Below, one piece after another: positions 17,856 through 27,875 of a DNA stretch of 64,000 nt. Below the pieces are notes generated by a model, which had not been told where the DNA came from, ran no database searches, and worked only from the letters and a program-made list of their open reading frames with translations. Numbering within the stretch: position 1 is the stretch's first letter; every line of letters begins with the position of its first letter. The stretch spans positions 4,154,001 to 4,218,000 of the forward strand of contig NZ_CP092074.1 in assembly GCF_024138715.1 (NCBI RefSeq), read 5' to 3'. The translations under genes and the position numbers were made by a program. The stretch is from Emticicia sp. 21SJ11W-3 (GTDB lineage: Bacteria; Bacteroidota; Bacteroidia; Cytophagales; Spirosomataceae).

Positions 17856-20255
17856 TTACTCCGTTTTCAACGATTTCACCGGATCCACCAACGCTGCTTT
17901 GATAGCCTGATAACTTACGGTAAGAAGCGCAATCAGAGTAGCTAAGAGACCAGTAACCACAAATACCCACCATTGGATAGTTACCTGATAAGCAAAGTTT
18001 TTCAACCAGCTATTCATAAAATACCAGGCAATTGGGCTGGCTATTACTACAGCAACTACTATCAGTTTCATAAAATCTTTCGATATCAATGTGGTCAGGC
18101 CGGCTACCGAAGCCCCTAAAACCTTACGGATACCAATCTCTTTGGTTCGTTGCTCTGCTGTAAAAGCTGCCAGACCAAAAAGCCCCAGGCAGGCAATAAG
18201 TATAGCCAGACCAGAAAAAACAAATACCACTCTGGCCGTTTGCGTTTCTGTAGCATATAATGTGTTCAGGTACTGGTCCAGAAAGAGATATTCAAATGCT
18301 GAGTTGGGTATGCTTTTTCTGAAAGTAGCTTCCAGTTGTTTCATGGTCTGCTCAACATTACCAGTATTTATTTTAACGAGTACGTATGGCCTTGACTCGG
18401 TGTCATTATTATGAAAAACATAAGACCCGATAGGCTGATGGAAAGAATCATAGTGAAAGTCTCTTACCACACCCACAATTTCGGCCTTGCGGTTCCAGAA
18501 CAAATCTTCTGAAAACTTACCGATGGCATCCTGTGGGGTTTTATAACCCAACAGTTTGACAGTTGTTTCATTCACAACAATCTGCACGGTTGTGTCTTTT
18601 TCTGCTTTAGTAAGTGGCAGCGTTTTGCCTGCAACGAATTTGAGGTTCAGCACTTTTGCAAAATCGCCATTTACGCGGTTGGTGCGCACTGCAAAAGATT
18701 CATTAGGATTATTTACTTTACTCATGCTGCGGCCGCTACCGCCAGTACCCGGATAAGCCTGCGCACGGGCAATCTCCAGCACATTGCTTAAATCTTTATA
18801 GTTATTAATCAACGCATCTATCTGTTCTTTATTCTCAGCTGCTGAGGTCATCACGGCTACCACCTGCTCCGGGTTATACCCCAGCTTTTTGTTTTGAATA
18901 AACCTAAGTTGCTGGAAAAAAATAAAGGTGCAGATTATCAGGATTATGGAGGCTGAAAACTGAATAACCACAAGCGACTGGCGGAATAATCCGGCTCCGG
19001 TTTTACGGCTAACAGGTGCCTGCAAAAGACTTTTAGGAGCAAATGAAGACAGGTAAAAAGCCGGATATGACCCTGACACAAACGTAACGAACGTAAAAAT
19101 TGCCAATAAACCCAGCCCCACTTCAGGTGTAAAAACATCTCTTACTGATAACTCTTTACCGGCGATGTCATTAAAAAATGGCATCATTAACACCAGAATA
19201 ACAAGCCCTAATATAAGGGCCAGCAAGACTGTCAAGAGGGTTTCAGTATAAAACCTGCCTATCAGCTGGGCGTTGGTGGCGCCTATTGTTTTATTAATAC
19301 CCACTTCTTTAAATCTTTTCTGCGAACGCGCCGTAGACAGATTCATGTAGTTAATACAGGCAATTACCAATACCACCAAAGCAAGAATGGACAGTATCTT
19401 TACCTGGGCGGCATCTCCTGCCCTTTTTGTATTGGAATTGGTGATGTCTGCAGAGTTAAGGTGGATATCAGTTAGGGGTTGCAGCCATAAACTAAACCAG
19501 CGGTCTGATTTGTCCGGAATGTTCTTTTCAAGTAAAGCCGTCATTTGGGCTTCTACCTTTTGCTGGCTGGCACCTGGTTTCAATAACACGTAAGTTTCAA
19601 AACTTGAATTGCTCCACACAAGGTTTTTTGAGGCCCACTCAACACTATTAAAAGAACCCATCAATTCGGCATCCAACGTAAAATTATGCGGCAGGTCTTC
19701 GTAAACCCCTGTTACTTCCATTGTGTATTTGGCGCCAATTTTTACAATTTTGCCCATAGGGTTGGCATCACCAAAATACTTTTTGGCAGTAGCCTGGCTT
19801 AAAACAATTTTATTGGGTTCTTGCAAAGCCGTTTTGGGGTTACCCTGTAGAAGCTTAATATCAAAAATTTCAAAGATGGTGCCATCTACCCAATACAATT
19901 TTTTCTCGGTAAATTTCTTATCTCCAAGGTTTACAAAGGCGGTTTCCCCGTAATCATTCAGCAAAATACGCGCTTGCTGAACTACCTCTGGCACTTCATT
20001 TTTCAGGCTGGGGCCAACAGCATTGGGGGCATTGGCCCACTTAGCACTTTTACCATCAAAAGTAGCCGTTACCCCGATGCGGTAAATATTTGCGGCATTG
20101 GTATGATACTTATCAAAAGACAGTTCGTCTTTTACATATAGTATCAACAAAAGAGATACAGTAAGCCCAAGGGCTAAACCCAACAAGTTAAGTAAAGTAA
20201 AGAGTCTGCTTTTTACCAGACTTCTCCAGGCAATTTTCAAGTAGTTACGTAGCAT
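17856..20255 (-). CDS. P8: MacB/FtsX-type ABC transporter permease
   Basis: The protein has 799 residues from the ATG at 20255 (MLRNYLKIAWRSLVKSR); a 10-residue upstream extension in the spacer is rejected. The first coupling motif is altered to FKEVGINKTIGATNAQL, where Asn replaces the Arg found in every other copy. The second is standard (TKEIGIRKVLGASVAGL). The tail reads DPVKSLKTE instead of NPVK. The N-terminal membrane segment is especially Leu-rich (LLNLLGLALGLTVSLLLILY). Whether the R-to-N change alters contact with the ATPase cannot be judged here. Confidence 0.93.
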   Translation of the reverse strand: MLRNYLKIAWRSLVKSRLFTLLNLLGLALGLTVSLLLILYVKDELSFDKYHTNAANIYRIGVTATFDGKSAKWANAPNAVGPSLKNEVPEVVQQARILLNDYGETAFVNLGDKKFTEKKLYWVDGTIFEIFDIKLLQGNPKTALQEPNKIVLSQATAKKYFGDANPMGKIVKIGAKYTMEVTGVYEDLPHNFTLDAELMGSFNSVEWASKNLVWSNSSFETYVLLKPGASQQKVEAQMTALLEKNIPDKSDRWFSLWLQPLTDIHLNSADITNSNTKRAGDAAQVKILSILALVVLVIACINYMNLSTARSQKRFKEVGINKTIGATNAQLIGRFYTETLLTVLLALILGLVILVLMMPFFNDIAGKELSVRDVFTPEVGLGLLAIFTFVTFVSGSYPAFYLSSFAPKSLLQAPVSRKTGAGLFRQSLVVIQFSASIILIICTFIFFQQLRFIQNKKLGYNPEQVVAVMTSAAENKEQIDALINNYKDLSNVLEIARAQAYPGTGGSGRSMSKVNNPNESFAVRTNRVNGDFAKVLNLKFVAGKTLPLTKAEKDTTVQIVVNETTVKLLGYKTPQDAIGKFSEDLFWNRKAEIVGVVRDFHYDSFHQPIGSYVFHNNDTESRPYVLVKINTGNVEQTMKQLEATFRKSIPNSAFEYLFLDQYLNTLYATETQTARVVFVFSGLAILIACLGLFGLAAFTAEQRTKEIGIRKVLGASVAGLTTLISKDFMKLIVVAVVIASPIAWYFMNSWLKNFAYQVTIQWWVFVVTGLLATLIALLTVSYQAIKAALVDPVKSLKTE

Positions 20256-20404
20256 AGTCCCTCCGATACGTCGGACCGCCCCCATCAGGGGGATTTTTAA
20301 ATTATTAATATTTTTCTCTTCCTGTTAGCAGTATTTTAGCACTCAATGGCTACTCTTCTCACCCTCATTTAAAGTTCGGGGCGCAAGTGGCATGTACGCC
20401 ACCA
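20256..20404. repeat. Intergenic spacer S6 (type A left arm, degraded right side)
   Basis: The P8/P9 junction begins with TCCGA-TACG-TCGGA (about 20262-20275), then CCCCC-ATCA-GGGGG (about 20280-20293), where the stem is kept but the loop differs from TAAA. The usual right arm is missing; instead there is unrelated AT-rich sequence and a small hairpin, GTGGC-N6-GCCAC (about 20388-20403). Confidence 0.7.
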
Positions 20405-22828
20405 TTATTCTGACTTCAGGCTTTTCACAGGATTCATCAACGCCGCCGATACAGCCTGATAACAAACCGTAATCATAGCAATAACAATTGCCATAGCCCC
20501 CGCGGCAGGAAATATCCACCATTCAATCTCCACTTTGTAGGCAAAGTCTGTCAGCCAGCTTGTCATGGCATACCAGGCAATAGGCGAGGCTATAAAAATG
20601 GATACCATTACAGGTTTGATAAAATCTTTAGATAGCAAAGAAGTAATACTACCCACAGACGCACCTAAAACTTTACGAACGCCAATCTCTTTCCGGCGCT
20701 GTTCAGCCATAAAAGCAGCCAATGCAAACAAACCAAGGCAGGATATAAAAATTGAAAGACCTGCAAAAATTACAAATAGGGTGCGTTGCTTTTGTTCTGC
20801 CTTATACTGATTATTGAATCGTTCGTCTAAGAACTGGTAGCTAAAAGGCGTATCAGGCACGTAGGTTTTCCAGGTCTTTTCAATGCCTGCTATGGTAGAC
20901 TGAAAATCTCCGGCCGATAGCTTGACAGAAAACCAGTTTCGCCTGCTATTATTGATGAACATCACCATCGGAACTATTTTCTGATGCAATGACTCAAAAT
21001 GATAGTCTTTTACCACACCAATTACCCGCCCTCTTTTGCCACCATAAACAAATATTTCGTTAATGGCATCGCTGCTACTTTTCCATCCGATTGATTTCAC
21101 GGCCGCTTCATTCAGAATATAAGCCGTTGAGTCGTCAGACTTAAATGCTCTTGAAAAATCCCTGCCTGCCGCCAGAGGTATCTGGTATGTCTGCAAATAA
21201 TCATGGTCAACTGCCAACGCTTTTATTTCAGTGCTTGTAGGCGCCAGCGAATCTCCTTTGGTTACTCTTGCTCCTTGCGAATCAAGCAAGCGGCCTGTAG
21301 GCGTTCTTGATGATTGGCTTACATTCGTTACCCCGGCCTGGCGTTTCAGTTCCTGTTTAAAACTTTCAAAGTCAATAGCGTTGCTGTTACCCACTCGCAT
21401 CAACAGCACCTGGTCTTTTTTGTAGCCGGTGTCCTGGTTTAGCATAAAGCTCAGTTGTTTGTACACCACACCTGTGCTGATAATCAGAATACAGGCTATT
21501 GAAAATTGTATCACCACCAGCGCCTCACGCAGGCGACCATTCCGCATGGCATTTTTTATTTTTCCCTTCAATACTTCAACCGGCTGGAAGGCAGTAAGAA
21601 AAAATGCAGGGTAGCTTCCGGCCAGAACGCCGGTGAAAAAGATAATTCCGATTATTAAGGTTAAAAACTCAAAATCGAATAACCCATTAAAAGTCAGATT
21701 CTTTTCTGTAAAGTCGTTCAGAACCGGAATCAATAATACTGTTGATACAAGTGCTATGGTTAAGGCAAACAGCGTTACCAGCAGAGATTCACTTAAAAAC
21801 TGGGCTATCAACTGAGCCCTTACCGCACCTACTACTTTACGCAAACCCACCTCCTTGGCTCTGCTGGCCGAACGCGCAGTGGCCAGGTTCATATAGTTTA
21901 TGCAGGCTATGAGCAGAATAAAGAATGCAATAGCCGAAAACGTATATACGTATTTAATGTTGCCGTTGGCTTCATGCTCTGAATCAAGATGAGAATACAA
22001 ATGTATGTCTGTCAGTTTCTGAAACTTCAGGTCAGAATACTCAGACCCTTTTCTGCCATCATACACAGGCAGATGTTGGTCAAGAAAAGACTTGGTTCTT
22101 TTCTCGAAGCTGGCAATATCATAGCCTTTAGGCAACAAAAAATAGGTAGCAAAATTGTTTCCTCCCCAGTCATTATTCATTTCCTCCTTACCATACAGGC
22201 GCTTATCATTCAGCGTACTCATTGCCATCAGGAAGTCGGCATGAAAGTGCGATTGTGTTGGCAATGGTTCAAATACCCCCGAGACAGTGAAATCATATTT
22301 TCCTTCTATTTTTAATAGTTTGCCTATAGGGTCTTCTTTACCAAAATACTTTTCGGCTATTGGTTTAGCAATGGCAACGGTAAACGGATTAGCCAGCACC
22401 TTATCGGCATTACCGGATAACAGATTAATTGAAAATACTTTTAATAAATTGGCATCAGCAAAATACATTCGCTGCTCCTGGTATTTCTTCTCTATATTCT
22501 CTGGTCTGTAAATTACCGAATTTAAACCATACAATCGTGTGATCTGCTCAGCCTCTGTGAAGTCGGTTTGAAAGTGCTGCATAAAAGCCGGAGCCACATG
22601 CCCCAGATGCAGGCTCACAGTGCCGTCATTCGACTTAAAAATGCGAGAAACCCTGTAAATTCTGTCAGCATTTTTGTTGAATCGATCATAACTCAATTCA
22701 TCTTTTATGTACAAACCAATCAACAAAAAGCAGGTTAGTCCTATGGCTAAACCGGCGATGTTGATAAAAGTGAAACCTTTCTGTTTAATCAGATTTCTAA
22801 AAGCGATTTTCAAGTAAGTGCGTATCAT
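20405..22828 (-). CDS. P9: MacB/FtsX-type ABC transporter permease
   Basis: The protein has 807 residues (MIRTYLKIAFRNLIKQK). The motifs are LIACINYMNLATARS, RAKEVGLRKVVGAVRAQL, FISCLGLFALAAFMAEQ and RRKEIGVRKVLGASVGSI; the tail is NPVKSLKSE. It belongs with P2 and P8 to the canonical group in which the first periplasmic domain ends in a LTDIHLYS-type segment before TM2. It is preceded by spacer S7 and followed by S6. Substrate unknown. Confidence 0.93.
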   Translation of the reverse strand: MIRTYLKIAFRNLIKQKGFTFINIAGLAIGLTCFLLIGLYIKDELSYDRFNKNADRIYRVSRIFKSNDGTVSLHLGHVAPAFMQHFQTDFTEAEQITRLYGLNSVIYRPENIEKKYQEQRMYFADANLLKVFSINLLSGNADKVLANPFTVAIAKPIAEKYFGKEDPIGKLLKIEGKYDFTVSGVFEPLPTQSHFHADFLMAMSTLNDKRLYGKEEMNNDWGGNNFATYFLLPKGYDIASFEKRTKSFLDQHLPVYDGRKGSEYSDLKFQKLTDIHLYSHLDSEHEANGNIKYVYTFSAIAFFILLIACINYMNLATARSASRAKEVGLRKVVGAVRAQLIAQFLSESLLVTLFALTIALVSTVLLIPVLNDFTEKNLTFNGLFDFEFLTLIIGIIFFTGVLAGSYPAFFLTAFQPVEVLKGKIKNAMRNGRLREALVVIQFSIACILIISTGVVYKQLSFMLNQDTGYKKDQVLLMRVGNSNAIDFESFKQELKRQAGVTNVSQSSRTPTGRLLDSQGARVTKGDSLAPTSTEIKALAVDHDYLQTYQIPLAAGRDFSRAFKSDDSTAYILNEAAVKSIGWKSSSDAINEIFVYGGKRGRVIGVVKDYHFESLHQKIVPMVMFINNSRRNWFSVKLSAGDFQSTIAGIEKTWKTYVPDTPFSYQFLDERFNNQYKAEQKQRTLFVIFAGLSIFISCLGLFALAAFMAEQRRKEIGVRKVLGASVGSITSLLSKDFIKPVMVSIFIASPIAWYAMTSWLTDFAYKVEIEWWIFPAAGAMAIVIAMITVCYQAVSAALMNPVKSLKSE

Positions 22829-22913
22829 AATGCGCCCCTAACCCCTAAAGGGGAATTAAAGTTAAAAGATATATATGTTATCACCCTCAACTCCCCTTTA
22901 GGGGTGGGGGGCT
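22829..22913. repeat. Intergenic palindromic spacer S7 (type B)
   Basis: The P9/P10 junction has the left arm GCCCCTAACCCC-TAAA-GGGG (22834-22853) and the right arm CCCC-TTTA-GGGG-TGGGGGGC (22893-22912). The whole 85 bp can fold into a single stem of roughly 18-20 bp with an AT-rich loop. Confidence 0.88.
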
Positions 22914-25328
22914 TTATTCAATTTTCAAACTCTTCACCGGATTCAACCTGGCAGCTTTGAGGGTCTGGATACCCACCAGCGCCGCTATCAGCACCCCGAA
23001 AACAGCACCAATAACCACAAACGTAAACCAGCTTAAATTAATACGGTACGCATAATTCTGCAACCAGTTATTCATGCCCAGAATGGCCAGCGGAAAAGCA
23101 ATGAATGCTGCTAACGCCATTACCACTATAAATTCTTTCAGAAACAAATAGGTAATACTAATGCCAGAGGCACCTAACACCTTGCGGATACCTATTTCTT
23201 TGGTTCGTCTGACAATGTTTAACGACACCATGCCAAGTACACCCAGCAAAACAATAACTATTGCCAAAATGGTAGCTATCTGTGCAGCCTGCTGCATCTG
23301 CAACTCAGACCTGTACATCTTCTGTACCGTTTCATCCATAAAAGTGTATTCAAATGGTGCATCTGGCATCAGCTGCTTCCATTTATTTTCTACGTTTGCC
23401 ATGGCTTCTTTCAGATTACCGGGGTTAAGCCTGAACGACAAATACCTGTAAATTGGGTTGTCTTTTACCTGCATAAAGGCCACCGGCCCGATAGTGCTGT
23501 GCATCGACTGAAAATGAAAATCTTTTACCACCCCGGCAATGAAATAGACACCCGGAAAATAGTGCATCTTTACCTGCTTACCAATGGCCTCTGCAGGCGT
23601 TTTAAATCCTAAAGCCTTTACAGCAGCCATATTAAGCACCATTCTGTTGGCCTGAAAGGCTTCGTTCTCTGCCTGAAAAAACTCCCCTTCTTTAACAGCA
23701 ATGCCGTATGTGGTGGCATATTTTTCATCTGCTACCAAGGTAGGCGTATAAACCGCCTGTGTGGAGTCTTGCCCTATTCTGTAGATTGCGCCACTAAACC
23801 CAGCTGCCCCGTCGGGTATCTCATAAGACAAACTTGCCTCTTTAATTTCTTTAACCCTGGCCAGCTCATTACGCATGGTTTCCATTTTATTTACGCCTTC
23901 TGCCGACCAGTCTCGTGGTACTTTTACTGAAAAAACTGATTCTTTAACATAACCCAGGTCTTTATTGAAAAAGTAGCTTACCTGTTGCGAAACAACCACT
24001 GCCCCACCAAAAACAAACAAAGCCACCGTAAATTGCGACGCCAGAAGCACACGCCTGAAAAAGATATTTTCTTTAACCGACTTCAATTTTCCTTTCATTG
24101 AATCAACCGATGGCAGACTGGCCAACACAACAGCCGGGTAAAGCCCGCTTAACAAACCAATCAGCAAGCTTAAAACTAGTGCTGCCAGGTAAAAATAGGG
24201 TGATGCCTGAAAGAGCGATACCATTGGTTTGTTGAGCAATTCAGAAAAATAAGGCCGAAACAACCCATAAAGCGCTAACGAAACGATAAGGCTGAACAAA
24301 CTGATAAGGACAGATTCAGTTAAAAACTGACGAAGCACCTGTTGTTTGTCTCCGCCTAGTACTTTGCGAACGCCAATCTCTTTTAATCTTGACGACGAGT
24401 TACCAATTGATATATTCACAAAATTGACAACCGCCATCAACAAAATAAACACGGCAACCAGGCTTAATGTGAGTATGGTCTTTTTCACAAGACCATTGCT
24501 TGCATCAAGATAAGCCATTCTGATCGGTTTGAGGTAAGCGTGCAGGTTCTCACTGATTTCCTTTGGTGCATTGGTTGCAATCAGCTGTGCCATTGCCTTT
24601 TCAACATCTGTTTTTTTAACTCCCTTTTTCAGTTCTATAAAACTGCCTATGTAGGGGTTGTTCCAGAACTCAAAGCCATTGCGCCCGAAAAACGAAGCAC
24701 TGCTAAACGAAATAAGAACGGGCAATTTGTTATTGATATTCACCAGATTAGTCACCGAGTTAGCAGGTGTTTCTTTCAAAACCCCTGTTATCATAAACTC
24801 GCGCTTATCGCCTGAAAAAGACTCCAGTCTCAGTGTCTGGCCCAGAACATCAGTTCTACCGAAATATTTGAGGGCGTGGTCGGTAGAAATAACCATAGTA
24901 TTGGGCTGATTCAGCGCAGCGCCTGCATTGCCATGCAAAAGCTCAAATCCATACATATTCAGAATGGTTGAATCGCCCAGTTGAATATCTTCTCTGAAAA
25001 CCTTGTCAGCCCTGGCAACAACGGTAGTTACACCATCAAACCTGTAATAGTTTTCTACAAGTGCCGGGTAATTATCTTTTAATGCTTTAGCCAGGGGCCC
25101 TAATGATGTAAACTCTAAGCCCATGTTCTCTTTGTCCCACCTGCTCTGAATCACAAACTGGTTTTCAACATTCCTCAGGTTAGTATTTACCATCCATTCA
25201 TTCGAAACATAGCTGCCTATAAGCAAAGCAAAGGTGATTCCGACCGAAAGACCGAAAATAGTAACCGATGTATAAAACCTGCGTTTCATAAGGTTACGCC
25301 AGGAAGTTTTCAGATAGTTCTTTAACAT
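22914..25328 (-). CDS. P10: divergent MacB/FtsX-type ABC transporter permease
   Basis: The protein has 804 residues (MLKNYLKTSWRNLMKRR). It keeps the eight-helix layout and both coupling motifs (RLKEIGVRKVLGGDKQQV; TKEIGIRKVLGASGISI), but is one of the two most divergent copies. The helix motif before the first coupling helix is LMAVVNFVNIS instead of LIACINFMNLS, and the one before the second is LLGVLGMVSL instead of ISCLGLFGL, so both otherwise common cysteines are absent. The usual DELS...H...IYR segment after TM1 is SNEWMVNTNLRNVENQFV. The tail is NPVKSLKIE. Confidence 0.92.
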   Translation of the reverse strand: MLKNYLKTSWRNLMKRRFYTSVTIFGLSVGITFALLIGSYVSNEWMVNTNLRNVENQFVIQSRWDKENMGLEFTSLGPLAKALKDNYPALVENYYRFDGVTTVVARADKVFREDIQLGDSTILNMYGFELLHGNAGAALNQPNTMVISTDHALKYFGRTDVLGQTLRLESFSGDKREFMITGVLKETPANSVTNLVNINNKLPVLISFSSASFFGRNGFEFWNNPYIGSFIELKKGVKKTDVEKAMAQLIATNAPKEISENLHAYLKPIRMAYLDASNGLVKKTILTLSLVAVFILLMAVVNFVNISIGNSSSRLKEIGVRKVLGGDKQQVLRQFLTESVLISLFSLIVSLALYGLFRPYFSELLNKPMVSLFQASPYFYLAALVLSLLIGLLSGLYPAVVLASLPSVDSMKGKLKSVKENIFFRRVLLASQFTVALFVFGGAVVVSQQVSYFFNKDLGYVKESVFSVKVPRDWSAEGVNKMETMRNELARVKEIKEASLSYEIPDGAAGFSGAIYRIGQDSTQAVYTPTLVADEKYATTYGIAVKEGEFFQAENEAFQANRMVLNMAAVKALGFKTPAEAIGKQVKMHYFPGVYFIAGVVKDFHFQSMHSTIGPVAFMQVKDNPIYRYLSFRLNPGNLKEAMANVENKWKQLMPDAPFEYTFMDETVQKMYRSELQMQQAAQIATILAIVIVLLGVLGMVSLNIVRRTKEIGIRKVLGASGISITYLFLKEFIVVMALAAFIAFPLAILGMNNWLQNYAYRINLSWFTFVVIGAVFGVLIAALVGIQTLKAARLNPVKSLKIE

Positions 25329-25412
25329 AGTTTTGAAATTTTGATGATTAAAGCTGAAAGTTAAAACCGCATTTAATCATTCTCATTTCGTTTAAGTTAT
25401 TTTAACATTCTG

Positions 25413-27779
25413 CTATTCAGCCTTTAAACTCTTTACCGGATTCATCAATGCAGCCTGATAGGTCTTAATGCCAATGGTAAGCAAGGCAAACAGAAAAACA
25501 AGAGCAAAACTGCCTAACAATAAACCCAAACGCACACCCGGATTAAATACAAAAATATTTAAAACCAGTGCATTACATACGTATCCTAACGGAAGGGCAA
25601 TTAACCCGGCAATCATGAGTAATTTCAGAAAACCCCATGACAACAAACGCACTACCTCGGTCTCTGACGCACCCATTACTTTTCTGATTCCAATTTCCTT
25701 CCACCGCTTTTCAGTATTGTATGTAACCATACCCAGCAAGCCCATTATGGCAACCGCAAAGCCAGCTATTGTGGTAAGGCCGAAGAGTTTCATATCTTCA
25801 CCCGGGAAATAGCGGTCATACATTTCCTGCTCGTACCAGTTATAAACCATGGCATCATAAGGCTGATAGTGTTTCCAGATTTTACTAATTGATGCTTCCA
25901 GAGAAGCCTTATCAGCACCCCGGGTAGTTTTAACAGACATGAGGCGAAACTGCTTTGGGTTATACTGAAATACTGCAGGCGTTACCTCAAACTGATAATT
26001 ATTAAAGCAAAAGTCTTTTACTACACCACTCACCAGCGCTTCGGTCTGGTTATTCAGAAAAACCATCTTGCCAATTGCCTCGTTCGGGCTGCCCAAGTGA
26101 AGCAGTTTCACTGCTTTTTCATTCAATAAAATAAAGTTGCCTGATGAGTCGACAGATGCATCCGGAAGGTTCTCACCAGCCACAATGGTAAGTTTCATGT
26201 TATCGATGAAACGGTTGTCAACCGCAAAGTAAGATGCTTGCATATTTTCATCCGTTCGTCTGGCTTTAAGGGCATACTGGCCAGCACCGTTTCCGAACGC
26301 GTCAGAACTCATACCTACGGCCTCAATACCTGATAACCTTGCAACCTCATTTTTCAGCAGTTTATAATCTGTATCGGCCAGGGTAATATTCAGAATATCC
26401 TTGCGATTAAAATTCCCGTTTTCAGTAGCCATGTAATCAAACTGACTATACATACCCAGATTTAACGCCATATACACAAGCGTTACCACCAACTGAATCA
26501 CAATCAAGGTTTTACGAAAATTGATTTTACCGAACGAAGCAGGCATGAGTTCGCCTTTCAAAACCTGAGCGGGCTGAAACCGTGAGAGAATCTGCGCCGG
26601 AAATACCCCTGCCATTACACCCGTAACAATCGTGAAGCCTGTGAAAGCGAGCCACATTATCCATTTGTTTTCTACTTCCCATACAATCCACGGAACACGA
26701 ACGTATTCTTTAACGGCTATAAAACCGAAATAAGCAACCACTAGAGAAAAGAAAGCCAATACCACGGCTTCAACCAGAAACTGACTTACCAGTTGCCGAC
26801 GCAAAGCTCCGGAAACCTTTCTGACGCCAACCTCACGGGCCCTGCTTAACGAGCGCGCCAGCGTAAGGTTGGTGTAATTAAACCCGGCCAGCAACACTAC
26901 AACCAATGCCATTATTATATTAACCAACTGGTCAGAAATTTTTTCAACGTATGCATTTCTTTCCAGCTGCTCAAAAGCTGGAGAAATATCTCTGAGCGCT
27001 TGAACTCTGTAAGCATGGCTGCTTCTGCCGAAATCCGAATCTTTTCTGTTATCCTTTGCCACCGATACCAACGCACGGTTCAAGGCGCCCACACTGGCAT
27101 TTTTGTTCAAGAGAACAAAAGTAAAAGTTTCGAATTTTGTCCAGCTTTTAAGGTCGGGCTTATCGGCGTTCAAGTGCTCAAAAGTAGCCATTGACACCAT
27201 CAAATCGCTTCTGAAATGTGTTCCCCTGTATTTATAAGGTTTCAACACGCCGGTAATGGTAAATACACCGTAGTCGGGGTGAGTAATGGTTTTGCCGATG
27301 GGGCTGGTACTACCAAAAAACTTCACTGCGGTTTCTTTGTTCAATACTACTGTGTTGGCTGCCACCGGATAGGCTCCACTTTCAAGCGGAAAGCCGAAAA
27401 TATCAAAGAACGAACGGTCTACATAAATGCCATTTACACGGATAGTCTTCAGGCGGTTGTTCATATCACCCGAAAAATAGCGCACCACTCTTGCCGATTT
27501 CTCAACAAAACCGTAATCATTCTTTAATTTATCGGCCAGCAGAAAAGGAGACGATGCATAGGCCGTTTGCCTCCCGCCAGCATCTTTAAAATCGGTAAGA
27601 ATACGATATGTCCGGTCCGGATAAGGGTGGAAATTATCGTACTCAAAAACATTCTGCACCTGCATCAAGGCTATAAGCCCGAAGGTCATGGCAAGGCCAA
27701 GCCCAACAATATTGATGAACGAAAAAAGCTTGTTTTTCCAGAGGCTTCTAAACGTTATTTTGAAGTAGTTACGGATCAT
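25413..27779 (-). CDS. P11: divergent MacB/FtsX-type ABC transporter permease
   Basis: The protein has 788 residues (MIRNYFKITFRSLWKNK). Like P10 it lacks both conserved cysteines (LLAGFNYTNLTLARS; IMGLLGMVTYNTEKR). The coupling motifs are RAREVGVRKVSGALRRQL and WKEIGIRKVMGASETEV; the tail is NPVKSLKAE. The 84-bp gap to P10 has no palindromic spacer. Shared deviations and adjacency suggest P10 and P11 are an ancient pair, perhaps one heterodimeric transporter; that is inference. Confidence 0.92.
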   Translation of the reverse strand: MIRNYFKITFRSLWKNKLFSFINIVGLGLAMTFGLIALMQVQNVFEYDNFHPYPDRTYRILTDFKDAGGRQTAYASSPFLLADKLKNDYGFVEKSARVVRYFSGDMNNRLKTIRVNGIYVDRSFFDIFGFPLESGAYPVAANTVVLNKETAVKFFGSTSPIGKTITHPDYGVFTITGVLKPYKYRGTHFRSDLMVSMATFEHLNADKPDLKSWTKFETFTFVLLNKNASVGALNRALVSVAKDNRKDSDFGRSSHAYRVQALRDISPAFEQLERNAYVEKISDQLVNIIMALVVVLLAGFNYTNLTLARSLSRAREVGVRKVSGALRRQLVSQFLVEAVVLAFFSLVVAYFGFIAVKEYVRVPWIVWEVENKWIMWLAFTGFTIVTGVMAGVFPAQILSRFQPAQVLKGELMPASFGKINFRKTLIVIQLVVTLVYMALNLGMYSQFDYMATENGNFNRKDILNITLADTDYKLLKNEVARLSGIEAVGMSSDAFGNGAGQYALKARRTDENMQASYFAVDNRFIDNMKLTIVAGENLPDASVDSSGNFILLNEKAVKLLHLGSPNEAIGKMVFLNNQTEALVSGVVKDFCFNNYQFEVTPAVFQYNPKQFRLMSVKTTRGADKASLEASISKIWKHYQPYDAMVYNWYEQEMYDRYFPGEDMKLFGLTTIAGFAVAIMGLLGMVTYNTEKRWKEIGIRKVMGASETEVVRLLSWGFLKLLMIAGLIALPLGYVCNALVLNIFVFNPGVRLGLLLGSFALVFLFALLTIGIKTYQAALMNPVKSLKAE

Positions 27780-27875
27780 ATACCTCTCCGATGCGTCGGA
27801 CCGTCCCCTAAAGGGGAACTTGTTTAATGGTTATGGAAAATACTCGTCCCGGCTCCCCTTTAGGGGCGGGGGGCG
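27780..27875. repeat. Intergenic palindromic spacer S8 (type A)
   Basis: The P11/P12 junction has TCCGA-TGCG-TCGGA (27787-27800), CCCC-TAAA-GGGG (27805-27816) and a right arm CCCC-TTTA-GGGG (27855-27866). Its left 45 bp match S1 almost base for base, although the flanking genes are strongly diverged. Confidence 0.88.
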
